From: Arthrobacter sp. StoSoilB5
GTDB lineage: Bacteria > Actinomycetota > Actinomycetes > Actinomycetales > Micrococcaceae
Direction of reading: 5' to 3'
Assembly: GCF_019977235.1 (NCBI RefSeq)
Contig: NZ_AP024646.1
Location: 3,844,001-3,908,000 of the forward strand
DNA length: 64,000 nucleotides
Part shown: positions 56,166-64,000 of the stretch, piece by piece
Layout: each line of letters starts with the position of its first letter
How positions within the stretch are numbered: the stretch's first letter is position 1
The notes under the pieces: generated by a model
Database searches by the model: none
The model's input: only the letters and a program-made list of their open reading frames with translations
Told to the model about the DNA's origin: nothing
Translations under genes and position numbers: made by a program

Positions 56166-57260
56166 CTACTGGGCATCTGACAAGTGGGCGATCGTGGCGC
56201 GGGCGCGCCGCTGGGCTTCGGCGGGGATGTCCTTCACGATCGGCTCAAGGAAGGCGAACCGCCGCAGCCACTGGCTCGATTGGCGTTCCTTCCGTGCGTT
56301 GGCACGCTGCCACCAGTCCGCGATGTCGCCCCAGCCGGGTGCGGCCAGGGACCCGCCCACTTGTTGTACGGCCAGTGAGGCGCAGAGGTTCGCGAACCGC
56401 AGACGGTCCCCCAATCTCCACCCTGCCAAGCACCCCACAATGAAGGCCGCCCCGAAACAATCACCGGCGCCGGTCGGATCGTACGCATTCACGGGCAACG
56501 ACGGCACCCATTCCTCTTCGCCCGTCTCTGAGTCCACGGCCATGGCGCCCTGTGCTCCGAGCGTCACCACAGCTACCGGAACGCGATCTGCCAAGGAATA
56601 GAGCGCTGCCCAGGGATCGCTCTTGCCCGTGAATGCCATAGCCTCCGGTGCGTTGGGCAGGAAAGCGTAAAAGTGTTCCAGTTGCTCCAGCCTGCGCTGT
56701 GACCACTCTCCGCTGGGGTCCCAGCCCACCACACCGAAAAGTTTGGTTCCCGCTGATTTCGCCGCCAGCATCCACGGTTCCAACTCCTCGCCCAGGTCTG
56801 CGACAGCGGCGAGCGCCCTGGGTGGCTGCCCAATCAGGTCCGAGGCCTTGATCGGCGCCGGGTGCCCGTGGGTGACCATGGACCGATCCTGGTTAACGCA
56901 CATGGACACCGTCACCGGAGAGTGCCAGCCCCGGACACGACGCGATAAGGACAAGTCCACATGCTCCTGGCTTTCCAGGATCTGCCAGTTGTAATCCCCA
57001 TAGCCGTCGTCACCAAAAGCTGCCGCAAGGTTCGTCCTTAGTCCAAGCCGGGCTGCGGCGATCGCTTGGTTGGCAACCCCGCCCGGGCAGCTGCCCATGC
57101 CTTCGCTCCACACTTCAGTGCCGGGCTCGGGTGAGTGCGGGAGTCCGGTGAAGATGATGTCCTGGAAGACCGTTCCCGCCAGGAGAAGGTCGCATTGGCC
57201 CTCGCCCTCCGTGCGCACGGCGGCAAGGGGATCAAAACGTCGCTGGGGCATTGCGTCCAT
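56166..57260 (-). CDS. PfkB-family carbohydrate kinase
   Basis: A 364-residue ribokinase-like protein. The N-terminal region GSCPGGVANQAIAAARLG is the sugar-binding PfkB signature 1 zone, and YDPTGAGDCFGAAFIVGCLA near residue 285 is signature 2 with the catalytic aspartate. It phosphorylates an alcohol group of a sugar or nucleoside, but the substrate is open. The start is ATG 57260 (or ATG 57251). It is divergent from a GH4 glycosidase gene with 46 bases between; both may serve the same disaccharide. Confidence 0.88.
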   Translation of the reverse strand: MDAMPQRRFDPLAAVRTEGEGQCDLLLAGTVFQDIIFTGLPHSPEPGTEVWSEGMGSCPGGVANQAIAAARLGLRTNLAAAFGDDGYGDYNWQILESQEHVDLSLSRRVRGWHSPVTVSMCVNQDRSMVTHGHPAPIKASDLIGQPPRALAAVADLGEELEPWMLAAKSAGTKLFGVVGWDPSGEWSQRRLEQLEHFYAFLPNAPEAMAFTGKSDPWAALYSLADRVPVAVVTLGAQGAMAVDSETGEEEWVPSLPVNAYDPTGAGDCFGAAFIVGCLAGWRLGDRLRFANLCASLAVQQVGGSLAAPGWGDIADWWQRANARKERQSSQWLRRFAFLEPIVKDIPAEAQRRARATIAHLSDAQ

Positions 57261-57306
57261 GCACGGCACACTACGCTGCGCCTCCCGGGCTGCATAGACT
57301 CGACCC

Positions 57307-58683
57307 ATGCGGCTCATGATCGCCGGCGGCGGCGGATTCCGGGTACCCCTTGTGTACCGTGCCTTATGCACCGGCCCCTTTGCGGGGCTGGTGAACGAGG
57401 TGGTGCTATACGACGTCGATCCCGCACGCCTCACAGCCATTGCGGCGGTCCTGCGCGATATGCCCACCCCCGAAGGCTCCCGGCCCGTCGTCGTGATTTC
57501 CACTGATCTGAAGCAGGCTCTTAGGGGTACCGACATGGTCTTCGCCGCGATCCGCCCCGGCGGGACGGCAGGTCGGATCGCGGATGAACGCGTGGCCCTG
57601 GACCTCGGCTTGCTGGGCCAGGAAACCACGGGTGCGGGCGGTATCTCCTACGCCCTTCGCTCCATTCCGCGCATGCTGGAGCTCGCCGACGCGATGCAGC
57701 ATTATTGCCCCGGCGCGTGGCTGGTCAACTTCACCAACCCTGCCGGGATGGTGACCGAGGCACTTGTGCCGGTGCTGGGGCGAAAGGTGATCGGCATCTG
57801 CGATTCCGCCAGCGGCCTGGTCCAGCGCGCGGCCCGGGCCGCCGGTTCACCCCTTCCAGAAGGAACGCTCGACGGCGTGGGCTACTTCGGGTTGAACCAC
57901 CTCGGCTGGCTTTACCGCCTGGCACCCGGCGGCCGGGACCTGCTGCCCGGCCTGTTGTCGGATCGTTCGGCGCTCGAAAAGCTGGAAGAAGGGCGCTTGT
58001 TCGGCCAACACACTCTGGAGAAACTCGGTTGCCTGCCTAATGAATACCTTTACTACTACTACCAAACCGAACAGGCTACGGAAACCATCCTGAAGCAACG
58101 CCAAACCCGTGGGGCGTCCATCCACCAGCAACAGAGCTCGCTTTATCCTTCCCTTGCGGAGTCCCCGAACGCCTACGCCATGTGGGATGCAGCCCGGCGT
58201 TCCCGGGAGGAAGGCTACCTGGCCGAGGCCCGCACGCACGGGGAGCAGCGGGACGAGGAAGACCTCGCCGGGGGCGGCTACGAGCGCGTGGCGTTGTCGG
58301 TGATGCGGGCCCTGTCAGGGGGTGGGACAGCCCAGCTGATTCTCAATGTTCCCAATGCGCCGGTCGCAGGCTCTGTGGCAAGTGACGCAGAAGTAGCCGT
58401 GCCCGGGCTGCCGGGAGACGCGGTCGTCGAAGTTCCCTGCGAAGTAACACCCGACGGCGCCCTGCCGCTTGCGCAGGAACGGCCGGGAGGCCAGTTCCTC
58501 ACATTAATGCAACACATCAAGGAAGTGGAGCGGCTGACGGTCCGGGCAGTGCGTGACGGTGACCGCGACGCCGCCCTCCAGGCTTTTGCCGCGCACCCGC
58601 TGGTAGGTTCGGCTTCGCTGGGCGCTGGGCTCCTTGAAGCCTACGAGGCGGCGTTCCCGGAACTCCGCGGACTCTGGAAATGA
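57307..58683 (+). CDS. Glycoside hydrolase family 4, 6-phospho-beta-glucosidase-like
   Basis: A 458-residue GH4 enzyme, which cleaves by an NAD+- and Mn2+-dependent redox elimination. The N-terminal Rossmann motif is MIAGGGGFRVPLVYRAL. NFTNPAGMVTEAL is the family signature. The metal ligands are expected at the Cys of IGICDSASGL and the His of GLNHLGWL. GH4 enzymes act on phosphorylated glycosides (6-phospho-beta-glucosides or related). The divergent PfkB gene could be a companion. No PTS permease gene is adjacent to supply the phosphorylated substrate. Confidence 0.92.
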   Translation: MRLMIAGGGGFRVPLVYRALCTGPFAGLVNEVVLYDVDPARLTAIAAVLRDMPTPEGSRPVVVISTDLKQALRGTDMVFAAIRPGGTAGRIADERVALDLGLLGQETTGAGGISYALRSIPRMLELADAMQHYCPGAWLVNFTNPAGMVTEALVPVLGRKVIGICDSASGLVQRAARAAGSPLPEGTLDGVGYFGLNHLGWLYRLAPGGRDLLPGLLSDRSALEKLEEGRLFGQHTLEKLGCLPNEYLYYYYQTEQATETILKQRQTRGASIHQQQSSLYPSLAESPNAYAMWDAARRSREEGYLAEARTHGEQRDEEDLAGGGYERVALSVMRALSGGGTAQLILNVPNAPVAGSVASDAEVAVPGLPGDAVVEVPCEVTPDGALPLAQERPGGQFLTLMQHIKEVERLTVRAVRDGDRDAALQAFAAHPLVGSASLGAGLLEAYEAAFPELRGLWK

Positions 58684-58692
58684 CTTCCTTGG

Positions 58693-59220
58693 CTACTGGA
58701 GCTTCTGGTACATCACGTGAAGTCCGACGTAGCCGATTTCAGGGTGGTTGAAGGCCTCCGGAACGGTGGCCAGGATGCGGAAACCCATGGATTGCCACAA
58801 CCACACCGCCCGGACGTTGCTCTCCACCACGGCATTGAATTGCATCGCGCGGAATCCTGCCGCCTTGGCTTCCTTTAGCGAGTAGGCACACAGTGCCCGT
58901 GCAATTCCCTGGCCCGCATGCCTGGAACCCACCATGTATCCGGCGTTCGCCACGTGACTGCCGCCACCGGCTTGGTTGGGATGGAACTCACCGGTGCCGA
59001 GGATTTCTCCTCCCGGGCGCTGGTCGCCCCCAATACGCACTGCCACGAAGGTTTGGCCGGGGGCTTCCTTCATCCACTTGGCACGGGCGGCTTCTTCGGT
59101 GGTGTCGCGGTCCCAGGTGTAGGTTTCCCCCTCACGGACGATTGGCTCCATGACGGACCAGATGCCGGGCCAGTCATCGGGCGTTGCCGGGCGAATGTCG
59201 AAGGTGGTTTCTTGGCTCAC
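58693..59220 (-). CDS. GNAT-family N-acetyltransferase
   Basis: A 175-residue GNAT protein. The acetyl-CoA loop reads GSRHAGQGIARALCAYSL, and the C-terminal part has LWQSMGFRILATVPEAF with YVGLHVMYQKL, typical of the phosphinothricin-type and YhhY-like branch. The substrate is unknown. It converges on the GH4 gene ten bases away. I place the start at GTG 59220 (MSQETTFDIRPA); an upstream ATG at 59247 would add nine residues. Confidence 0.85.
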   Translation of the reverse strand: MSQETTFDIRPATPDDWPGIWSVMEPIVREGETYTWDRDTTEEAARAKWMKEAPGQTFVAVRIGGDQRPGGEILGTGEFHPNQAGGGSHVANAGYMVGSRHAGQGIARALCAYSLKEAKAAGFRAMQFNAVVESNVRAVWLWQSMGFRILATVPEAFNHPEIGYVGLHVMYQKLQ

Positions 59221-59339
59221 AGCGCACACGCTAGCAGCCTTATCCACATAGCCGGGATTGGCGCCCTGTACCGGTGGGCTTCAGGAGTAGTGTTTTCTGC
59301 AGGGCAAAAGTGGTTTGGCTTCATATGCAGGAGGAGAGC

Positions 59340-60584
59340 GTGCCGTTGATCCGTCGGGTGGCATTCCTTTCGCTGCACACCTCACCCATGGAGCAGCCAG
59401 GGGCCGGTGATGCGGGTGGGATGAACGTCTATGTCCGGGCATTGGCCATGGCGCTGGCCGAGTCCGGTGTGGAGGTAGAGATCTTTACCCGTTCCACCAA
59501 AGCCGGCCAAGCCGCCGTCGAGCATCCCGGACCCGGCGTATGCGTCCACAACGTCATGGCGGGACCCCGCAGGAAAATCGCCAAGGAAGAATTACCTGCC
59601 CTCCTCCACCAGATGGTGGAGGAAATCGATCGGATCCGCCAGCAGCAGCCGCACGGCCGTTACGACGCCATCCACTCGCATTACTGGGTGTCCGGGGTTG
59701 CGGGTCTGGAATTGTCTGAACTCTGGGGTGTTCCGCTGGTGCACACCATGCACACCATGGCCAAGGTCAAGAACCTCGTCCTCCAGTCCGGCGAGCGCCC
59801 CGAGCCGCGGCGTCGGGAGGACGGCGAGCAGCGGATCGTTGATGGGGCCGCCCGCCTCATCGCCAACACACCCGCCGAGGCTGAAGAACTCGTCTCCCAC
59901 TATGGCGCCGATATCGACAAAATCGATATCGCACCTCCGGGTGTGGACCTTAAGGTCTTCACACCATCGTTCCGTCGCAAGTCGCGCGCCGAACGGGACG
60001 TCAGGCCGGATAGCTTCCACATTCTGTTCGCGGGCCGGATACAACGGCTCAAAGGCCCCCAGGTCTTCGTCAAGGCCGCCGGTCTGCTGCGGAAACGCAG
60101 GCCGGACATCGATCTGGAAATGACCATCCTGGGCTCGCTCAGCGGGGCCAAGGACTTCAACCTGCAACACTTCATCGAGGAAGCCGGACTGGCCGACGTC
60201 GTTACCCATCGCCCGCCGGTTGTAGCGCTCGAGCTCGCCAGTTGGTTCCGCTCTGCCGACGTCGTGGTGATGCCCTCGTTCAGCGAATCCTTCGGTCTTG
60301 TGGCCTTGGAAGCACAAGCGTGCGGGACCCCTGTGGTGGCCACCAACGTGGGCGGACTCTCGCGCGCCATCTCCGATGGCCGGACGGGCATTCTCGTGGA
60401 CGGCCACGATCCGTCCGACTGGGCTGATGCACTTGAGGATTTATACGACGACGCACAAACACGCGAGGACATGGGCCGTTTAGCCGCGACCCATGCCGAA
60501 TCCTTTGGCTGGCAGCGCACTGCCGCCATCACTTTGGAGAGCTACAGGGAGGCAGTTGGTGGCCTGCTCGTCCCGCGGCGGTGA
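59340..60584 (+). CDS. mshA: D-inositol-3-phosphate glycosyltransferase MshA
   Basis: A 414-residue GT4 retaining glycosyltransferase, the first step of mycothiol synthesis: it joins GlcNAc from UDP-GlcNAc to 1D-myo-inositol-3-phosphate. The donor loop at the N-terminus reads LHTSPMEQPGAGDAGGMNVY, and the nucleotide/acceptor region has SFSESFGLVALEAQACGTPV, both near identical to mycobacterial MshA. GTG 59340 has GGAGGAG six bases upstream. An ATG at 59325 is an alternative. The inositol phosphate comes from Ino1, 2.2 kb downstream on the other strand. Confidence 0.93.
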   Translation: MPLIRRVAFLSLHTSPMEQPGAGDAGGMNVYVRALAMALAESGVEVEIFTRSTKAGQAAVEHPGPGVCVHNVMAGPRRKIAKEELPALLHQMVEEIDRIRQQQPHGRYDAIHSHYWVSGVAGLELSELWGVPLVHTMHTMAKVKNLVLQSGERPEPRRREDGEQRIVDGAARLIANTPAEAEELVSHYGADIDKIDIAPPGVDLKVFTPSFRRKSRAERDVRPDSFHILFAGRIQRLKGPQVFVKAAGLLRKRRPDIDLEMTILGSLSGAKDFNLQHFIEEAGLADVVTHRPPVVALELASWFRSADVVVMPSFSESFGLVALEAQACGTPVVATNVGGLSRAISDGRTGILVDGHDPSDWADALEDLYDDAQTREDMGRLAATHAESFGWQRTAAITLESYREAVGGLLVPRR

Positions 60585-60625
60585 ACCTCACGCCGTTACC
60601 GCCTGCCGGCTGATAGATTGTCGCG

Positions 60626-60668
60626 CACAGCGTAGGCAGCGCTTAGCGTCAGCCACACAGCGTAAGCA
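60626..60668. repeat. 13-bp direct repeat upstream of fhs
   Basis: CACAGCGTAGGCA (60626-60638) and CACAGCGTAAGCA (60656-60668) lie exactly 30 bp apart in the 102-base gap between mshA and fhs. The spacing would put both on one face of the DNA, so they could be an operator for fhs. TAGATT at 60613-60618 resembles a -10 box just before them. Confidence 0.45.
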
Positions 60669-60686
60669 CCAAGCCGAAGGACAACG

Positions 60687-62375
60687 ATGTCTGAAAACAA
60701 GGGCCTGAGCGATCTCGAGATCGCCCATAACGCCACTATCCTGCCCATCGAGGAGATCGCGCAGCGGGCCGGCATCAGCGTGGACGCGCTGGAACACTAT
60801 GGGCCCTACAAGGCCAAGATCAATCCGGCCAAGCTTGTACTCCCAGAAGGCAAGGCACCCGGCAAGGTGGTCCTTGTTTCAGCCATGTCCCCCACCCCGG
60901 CGGGCGAAGGCAAATCGACAACCACAGTTGGGCTGGCCGATTCCCTCGCAAGGGCAGGCCATAAAGTGATGATCGCACTTCGTGAACCGTCACTCGGACC
61001 CATCCTCGGCATGAAGGGAGGAGCAACCGGAGGCGGCTACTCCCAAGTGCTGCCCATGGATGACATCAATCTCCACTTCACTGGCGACTTCCATGCAGTC
61101 ACGTCGGCCAACAACGCACTCATGGCACTCGTTGACAACCACATCTTCCAAGGCAACCAGTTGGGAATCGACCCCCGACGCATGACGTTCAAGCGCGTCA
61201 TCGATATGAACGACCGTTCCTTGCGGGAAATAGTTATTGGACTCGGCGGCCCTGCCCAGGGCGTACCCCGGCAAGATGGCTTCGACATCACAGTGGCCTC
61301 CGAAATCATGGCCGTTTTCTGCCTGGCAGCGGATCTTGACGACCTCCGAGCGCGCTTGGGCCGGATCACTTTCGGCTACACCTTCGAACGCCAACCCGTC
61401 ACCGTCGCGGACCTCGGTGTGGAAGGTGCCCTGACTCTGCTCCTGAAGGACGCAATCAAACCAAACCTTGTCCAGACCATCGCCGGGACACCGGCGCTGG
61501 TGCACGGTGGCCCCTTCGCCAACATTGCCCACGGGTGCAATTCGCTCATCGCAACACGGACCGCACAGCAGCTTGCCGACGTCGTGGTCACCGAGGCCGG
61601 ATTCGGTGCGGACCTCGGGGCCGAAAAGTACATGGACATCAAGTCGCGCATCGCTGACGTGGCACCGTCCGCCGTCGTCGTCGTGGCAACGATCCGCGCG
61701 CTTAAGATGCAAGGCGGGGTTCCAAAGGACAAACTCAGCGAACCCAATGTGGATGCCGTGGCCGCCGGGGTGGAAAACCTTAAACGCCATGTCGGGAACG
61801 TTGCCAAATTCGGCATTTCGCCGGTCGTTGCCATCAATAAGTTCGCCACCGACACTCCCGAAGAACTTCAGTGGCTGTTGACGTGGTGCGCAGCGGAAGG
61901 TGTGGAGGCCGCCGTCGCCGATGTCTGGGGCGGTGGCGGCGGAGGTGACGGCGGAGATGAGCTCGCGGCGAAAGTCGCAGCGGCCATGGAAGGGCCGTCG
62001 AACTTCCACCACCTCTACCCGCTTGAAATGTCTGTGGAGGACAAGATCCGGACCATAGTGCAGGAGATCTATGGCGCTGACGGCGTGGAGTTTTCCGTGC
62101 CGGCACAGAAGAGGCTCCTCGATATCCAGAAGAATGGGTGGGCCGGGCTGCCAGTCTGCATGGCCAAGACACAGTACTCATTCACCGACGACGCGTCCAA
62201 GCTTGGGGCGCCAAAGGGATTCCAAGTACACGTCCGCGAGCTCATTCCCAAAACGGGTGCGGGCTTCATTGTCGCGTTGACCGGAGCCGTCATGACCATG
62301 CCCGGATTGCCTAAGGAACCGGCCGCCATGCGCATGGACGTCGATGCCGACGGCAAACCCACAGGCCTCTTCTGA
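60687..62375 (+). CDS. fhs: Formate-tetrahydrofolate ligase
   Basis: A 562-residue enzyme making 10-formyl-THF from formate, THF and ATP, for purine synthesis and one-carbon supply. The ATP loop is [19 protein letters not shown], and the adjoining [20 protein letters not shown] is the family signature. The C-terminal region with [12 protein letters not shown] and [14 protein letters not shown] is conserved. It is probably a homotetramer. No other folate gene is next to it, though a 5-FCL gene is present at 20 kb. The stop is followed within five bases by repeat array C. Confidence 0.97.
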   Translation: MSENKGLSDLEIAHNATILPIEEIAQRAGISVDALEHYGPYKAKINPAKLVLPEGKAPGKVVLVSAMSPTPAGEGKSTTTVGLADSLARAGHKVMIALREPSLGPILGMKGGATGGGYSQVLPMDDINLHFTGDFHAVTSANNALMALVDNHIFQGNQLGIDPRRMTFKRVIDMNDRSLREIVIGLGGPAQGVPRQDGFDITVASEIMAVFCLAADLDDLRARLGRITFGYTFERQPVTVADLGVEGALTLLLKDAIKPNLVQTIAGTPALVHGGPFANIAHGCNSLIATRTAQQLADVVVTEAGFGADLGAEKYMDIKSRIADVAPSAVVVVATIRALKMQGGVPKDKLSEPNVDAVAAGVENLKRHVGNVAKFGISPVVAINKFATDTPEELQWLLTWCAAEGVEAAVADVWGGGGGGDGGDELAAKVAAAMEGPSNFHHLYPLEMSVEDKIRTIVQEIYGADGVEFSVPAQKRLLDIQKNGWAGLPVCMAKTQYSFTDDASKLGAPKGFQVHVRELIPKTGAGFIVALTGAVMTMPGLPKEPAAMRMDVDADGKPTGLF

Positions 62376-62379
62376 CCTT

Positions 62380-62518
62380 CTCTCACATCCCGACGCATTT
62401 TCCCGATCGCTCTCTCACATCCGGGCACTTTCTGCCGATCGCTCTCTCACATCCGGGCACTTTCTGCCGATCGCTCTCTCACATCCGGGCACTTTCTGCC
62501 GGTCGCTCTCTCACATCC
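62380..62518 (+). repeat. 32-bp tandem repeats, array C (5 copies) downstream of fhs
   Basis: The core CTCTCACATCC starts at 62380, 62412, 62444, 62476 and 62508, exactly 32 bp apart. Copies 2-4 are almost identical over the full unit; the first and last diverge after the core. The first core begins five bases after the fhs stop. Together with array B this fills most of 62376-62818, the only gap above 300 bases in the window, where I see no gene. Confidence 0.95.
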
Positions 62519-62623
62519 CGACCGCAGGCCGGGAAGTGTCCGGCTAAGGTTCGCAGCCGTCGCCGACCAGCCCAATCCTGCCCCAACCACGATGTTGCAG
62601 GTAGCGGACCATAACGGCACGCG

Positions 62624-62743
62624 CGACGTGAGAGAACAACCAGCGAAAAGCGTTAGGAAGTGAGAGAACAACCAGCGAAAAGCGTTAGGAAGTGAGAGAA
62701 CAACCAGCGAAAAGCGTTAGGAAGTGAGAGAACATCGGGAGCA
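62624..62743 (-). repeat. 32-bp tandem repeats, array B (4 copies) downstream of ino1
   Basis: The core GTGAGAGAAC starts at 62628, 62660, 62692 and 62724, exactly 32 bp apart. Copies 1-3 share the rest of the unit (AACCAGCGAAAAGCGTTA); copy 4 changes to TCGGGAGCAC, closer to array A. Array B is in inverted orientation to array C. It lies beyond the ino1 terminator, reading the pyrimidine-rich strand in the direction of ino1 transcription. Confidence 0.95.
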
Positions 62744-62783
62744 CAAAAGACGCCCTCCCAAGCGTGCAGGAGGTCGTCTTTTG
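62744..62783 (-). terminator. Terminator downstream of ino1
   Basis: CAAAAGACG (62744-62752) pairs with CGTCTTTTG (62775-62783), continued by CCTCC/GGAGG with one unpaired base on each side. Read on the minus strand it is a GC-rich stem with a T run about 36 bases after the ino1 stop. Confidence 0.85.
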
Positions 62784-62786
62784 GTG

Positions 62787-62834
62787 AGCGCTTGATGTTG
62801 TTTAGCGCTCGATGTTGTTTAGCGCTCGATGTCG
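62787..62834 (-). repeat. Triplicated 17-bp sequence over the ino1 stop codon
   Basis: AGCGCTTGATGTTGTTT (62787), AGCGCTCGATGTTGTTT (62804) and AGCGCTCGATGTCG (62821) follow one another directly. The last copy is the final codons of ino1 and the junction with the second contains the stop codon, so the gene end has been copied twice downstream. Confidence 0.85.
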
Positions 62835-63904
62835 CCGCGGATGAAGGCTTCCACGTTGTCGCGGGCGAGGTCGTCGTTGAACTGCTCCGGCGGGGACTTC
62901 ATGAAGTAGCTGGAAGCGGAGAGCAGCGGGCCGCCAATGCCGCGGTCCAATCCGATCTTGGCTGCGCGGATGGCGTCGATGATCACACCGGCGGAGTTCG
63001 GTGAGTCCCAGACTTCGAGCTTGTATTCAAGGGAAACGGGAGCGTCACCGAAGTTGCGGCCCTCAAGGCGGACGAAGGCCCACTTGCGGTCGTCGAGCCA
63101 TGCAACGTAGTCGGACGGTCCAATGTGGACGTCGTCAGCGTGCAGCTCCGCCTCAACATTGGAGGTGACGGCCTGGGTCTTGGAGATCTTCTTGGACTCG
63201 AGGCGGTCACGCTCAAGCATGTTCTTGAAGTCCATGTTGCCGCCAACGTTCAGCTGGTACGTGCGGTCCAAGGTGACGCCGCGGTCTTCGAACAGCTTGG
63301 CCATCACACGGTGGGTGATGGTGGCACCGATCTGGCTCTTGATGTCGTCGCCCACGATCGGAACACCGGCTTCGGTAAACTTGTCAGCCCACTCCTTGGT
63401 TCCGGCGATGAAGACGGGGAGAGCATTGACGAACGCCACGCCAGCGTCGATGGCGCACTGGGCGTAGAACTTGGCAGCCTGTTCCGAACCAACGGGCAGG
63501 TAGCAGACCATGACGTCGGCCTTGGCTGCGCGGAGGGCGGCAACGATGTCGACGGCTTCTTCGGGTGCCTCGACGATGGTCTCGCGGTAGTACTTGCCCA
63601 AGCCGTCCAAGGTATGACCACGCTGCACGGTGACGCCCGTGGCAGGGACGTCGGCAATCTTGATGGTGTTGTTTTCACTGGCCCCGATGGCGTCGGCCAG
63701 GTCCAGTCCAACCTTCTTGCTATCAACATCGAAAGCAGCAACGAACTGAACGTCGTTGACGTGGTACTGGCCGAACTCGACGTGCATCAGACCCGGGATC
63801 GTGGCCTTGGGGTCAGCGTCGCGGTAGTACTGAACACCTTGGACCAGCGATGCGGCGCAGTTTCCTACGCCGACAATGGCAACACGAATCGGATGTGAAG
63901 ACAC
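62819..63904 (-). CDS. ino1: Inositol-3-phosphate synthase
   Basis: A 361-residue NAD-dependent enzyme turning glucose-6-phosphate into 1D-myo-inositol-3-phosphate. The N-terminal Rossmann motif [17 protein letters not shown] and the active-site region [16 protein letters not shown] are in place, followed by [18 protein letters not shown] and [13 protein letters not shown]. The product feeds MshA (mycothiol) and phosphatidylinositol. GTG 63904 has AAAAGGAG upstream. The 95 bases upstream carry a dyad and face the window edge. Confidence 0.97.
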   Translation of the reverse strand: MSSHPIRVAIVGVGNCAASLVQGVQYYRDADPKATIPGLMHVEFGQYHVNDVQFVAAFDVDSKKVGLDLADAIGASENNTIKIADVPATGVTVQRGHTLDGLGKYYRETIVEAPEEAVDIVAALRAAKADVMVCYLPVGSEQAAKFYAQCAIDAGVAFVNALPVFIAGTKEWADKFTEAGVPIVGDDIKSQIGATITHRVMAKLFEDRGVTLDRTYQLNVGGNMDFKNMLERDRLESKKISKTQAVTSNVEAELHADDVHIGPSDYVAWLDDRKWAFVRLEGRNFGDAPVSLEYKLEVWDSPNSAGVIIDAIRAAKIGLDRGIGGPLLSASSYFMKSPPEQFNDDLARDNVEAFIRGDIER

Positions 63905-63946
63905 GGAACTCCTTTTGAGAACTAAACCTCAGGTGCCAGGCGCAAA

Positions 63947-63964
63947 CTCTGACTGAGCTCAGAG
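63947..63964. promoter_or_regulatory. Inverted repeat upstream of ino1
   Basis: An 18-bp dyad (CTCTGA, six bases, TCAGAG on the minus strand, with CTGAGCTCAG as its palindromic centre) lies 43 bases upstream of the ino1 start. It could be an operator. Further repeats of GGCGCA are seen near 63939 and 63991. Confidence 0.4.
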
Positions 63965-64000
63965 CACGACTGATTGGCACGGCGCCAGTTGGCGCACACT

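Noticed and set aside
62376..62818. A possible CRISPR array, because of regular 32-bp repeats.
   Set aside because: The units are contiguous with no unique spacers and no cas genes lie nearby; these are plain tandem repeats.

Overview
The window is one continuous stretch of a high-G+C actinobacterial chromosome, most like the Micrococcaceae (Arthrobacter/Paenarthrobacter). Pointers are the mycothiol glycosyltransferase MshA and its precursor enzyme Ino1, a SepX/GlpR-type division protein, the heat-shock zinc-ribbon Ruc under a CIRCE-like operator, GuaB3 beside GuaB, DUF3817 and SURF1 proteins, many GTG/TTG starts and 1-4 base gene overlaps. The taxon is inferred from gene content and protein style only. 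I saw no transposase, integrase, phage or CRISPR locus. Almost every base is coding, and the only non-coding stretch above 300 bases is 62376-62818, which is filled by tandem repeats.

Layout. 1-6900: the end of a probable rsgA gene, a Nudix hydrolase, GH35 beta-galactosidase, pirin, a BadF-type sugar kinase, nitronate monooxygenase and a LysR regulator. 6900-10800: two MFS exporters, one divergent from the LysR gene and one flanked by two Lrp/AsnC regulators. 10800-15700: DUF1761, CorA and ZapE, then ferritin, paired CrcB fluoride channels, a universal stress protein and PhnA. 15700-21700: cold shock protein, tRNA-Ala(CGC), an NmrA-like protein, then sepX-rimJ-galU facing 5-FCL, ruc and a CpaB-like protein. 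21700-25900: a 1409-residue helicase-like protein with degenerate ATPase motifs and a nuclease-like C-terminus.

26000-36300 holds the last steps of GMP synthesis (guaA, guaB3, guaB) interleaved with DUF3817-SURF1, an orphan PTS EIIA, glpD and an ABC exporter. 36500-44200 holds two paralogous AT3-SGNH acyltransferases in one operon, a flavin monooxygenase with a SemiSWEET-like protein, and a large LuxR-type regulator. 44400-50600 holds groES-groEL under two CIRCE boxes, a methyltransferase, an SDH-L type dehydrogenase and a Zur-type zinc-starvation pair (cysteine-free L36 and a CobW homologue without GTPase motifs). 50700-56100 holds a GCS2 ligase and the alr-tsaE-tsaB-rimI-tsaD operon. 56100-64000 holds a divergent PfkB kinase/GH4 glycosidase pair, a GNAT, mshA, fhs and ino1.

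The most notable points outside ordinary annotation are: a family of exactly 32-bp tandem repeats lying just downstream of three different genes, always in the same orientation to the gene; the helicase-like protein that has lost the Walker A lysine; a zinc-starvation module with a pseudo-GTPase; and a sepX/glpR cluster from which the partner gene glp (moeA) is missing. Nothing here amounts to a clear-cut new system. The helicase-like protein and the 32-bp repeats are the best candidates for follow-up.
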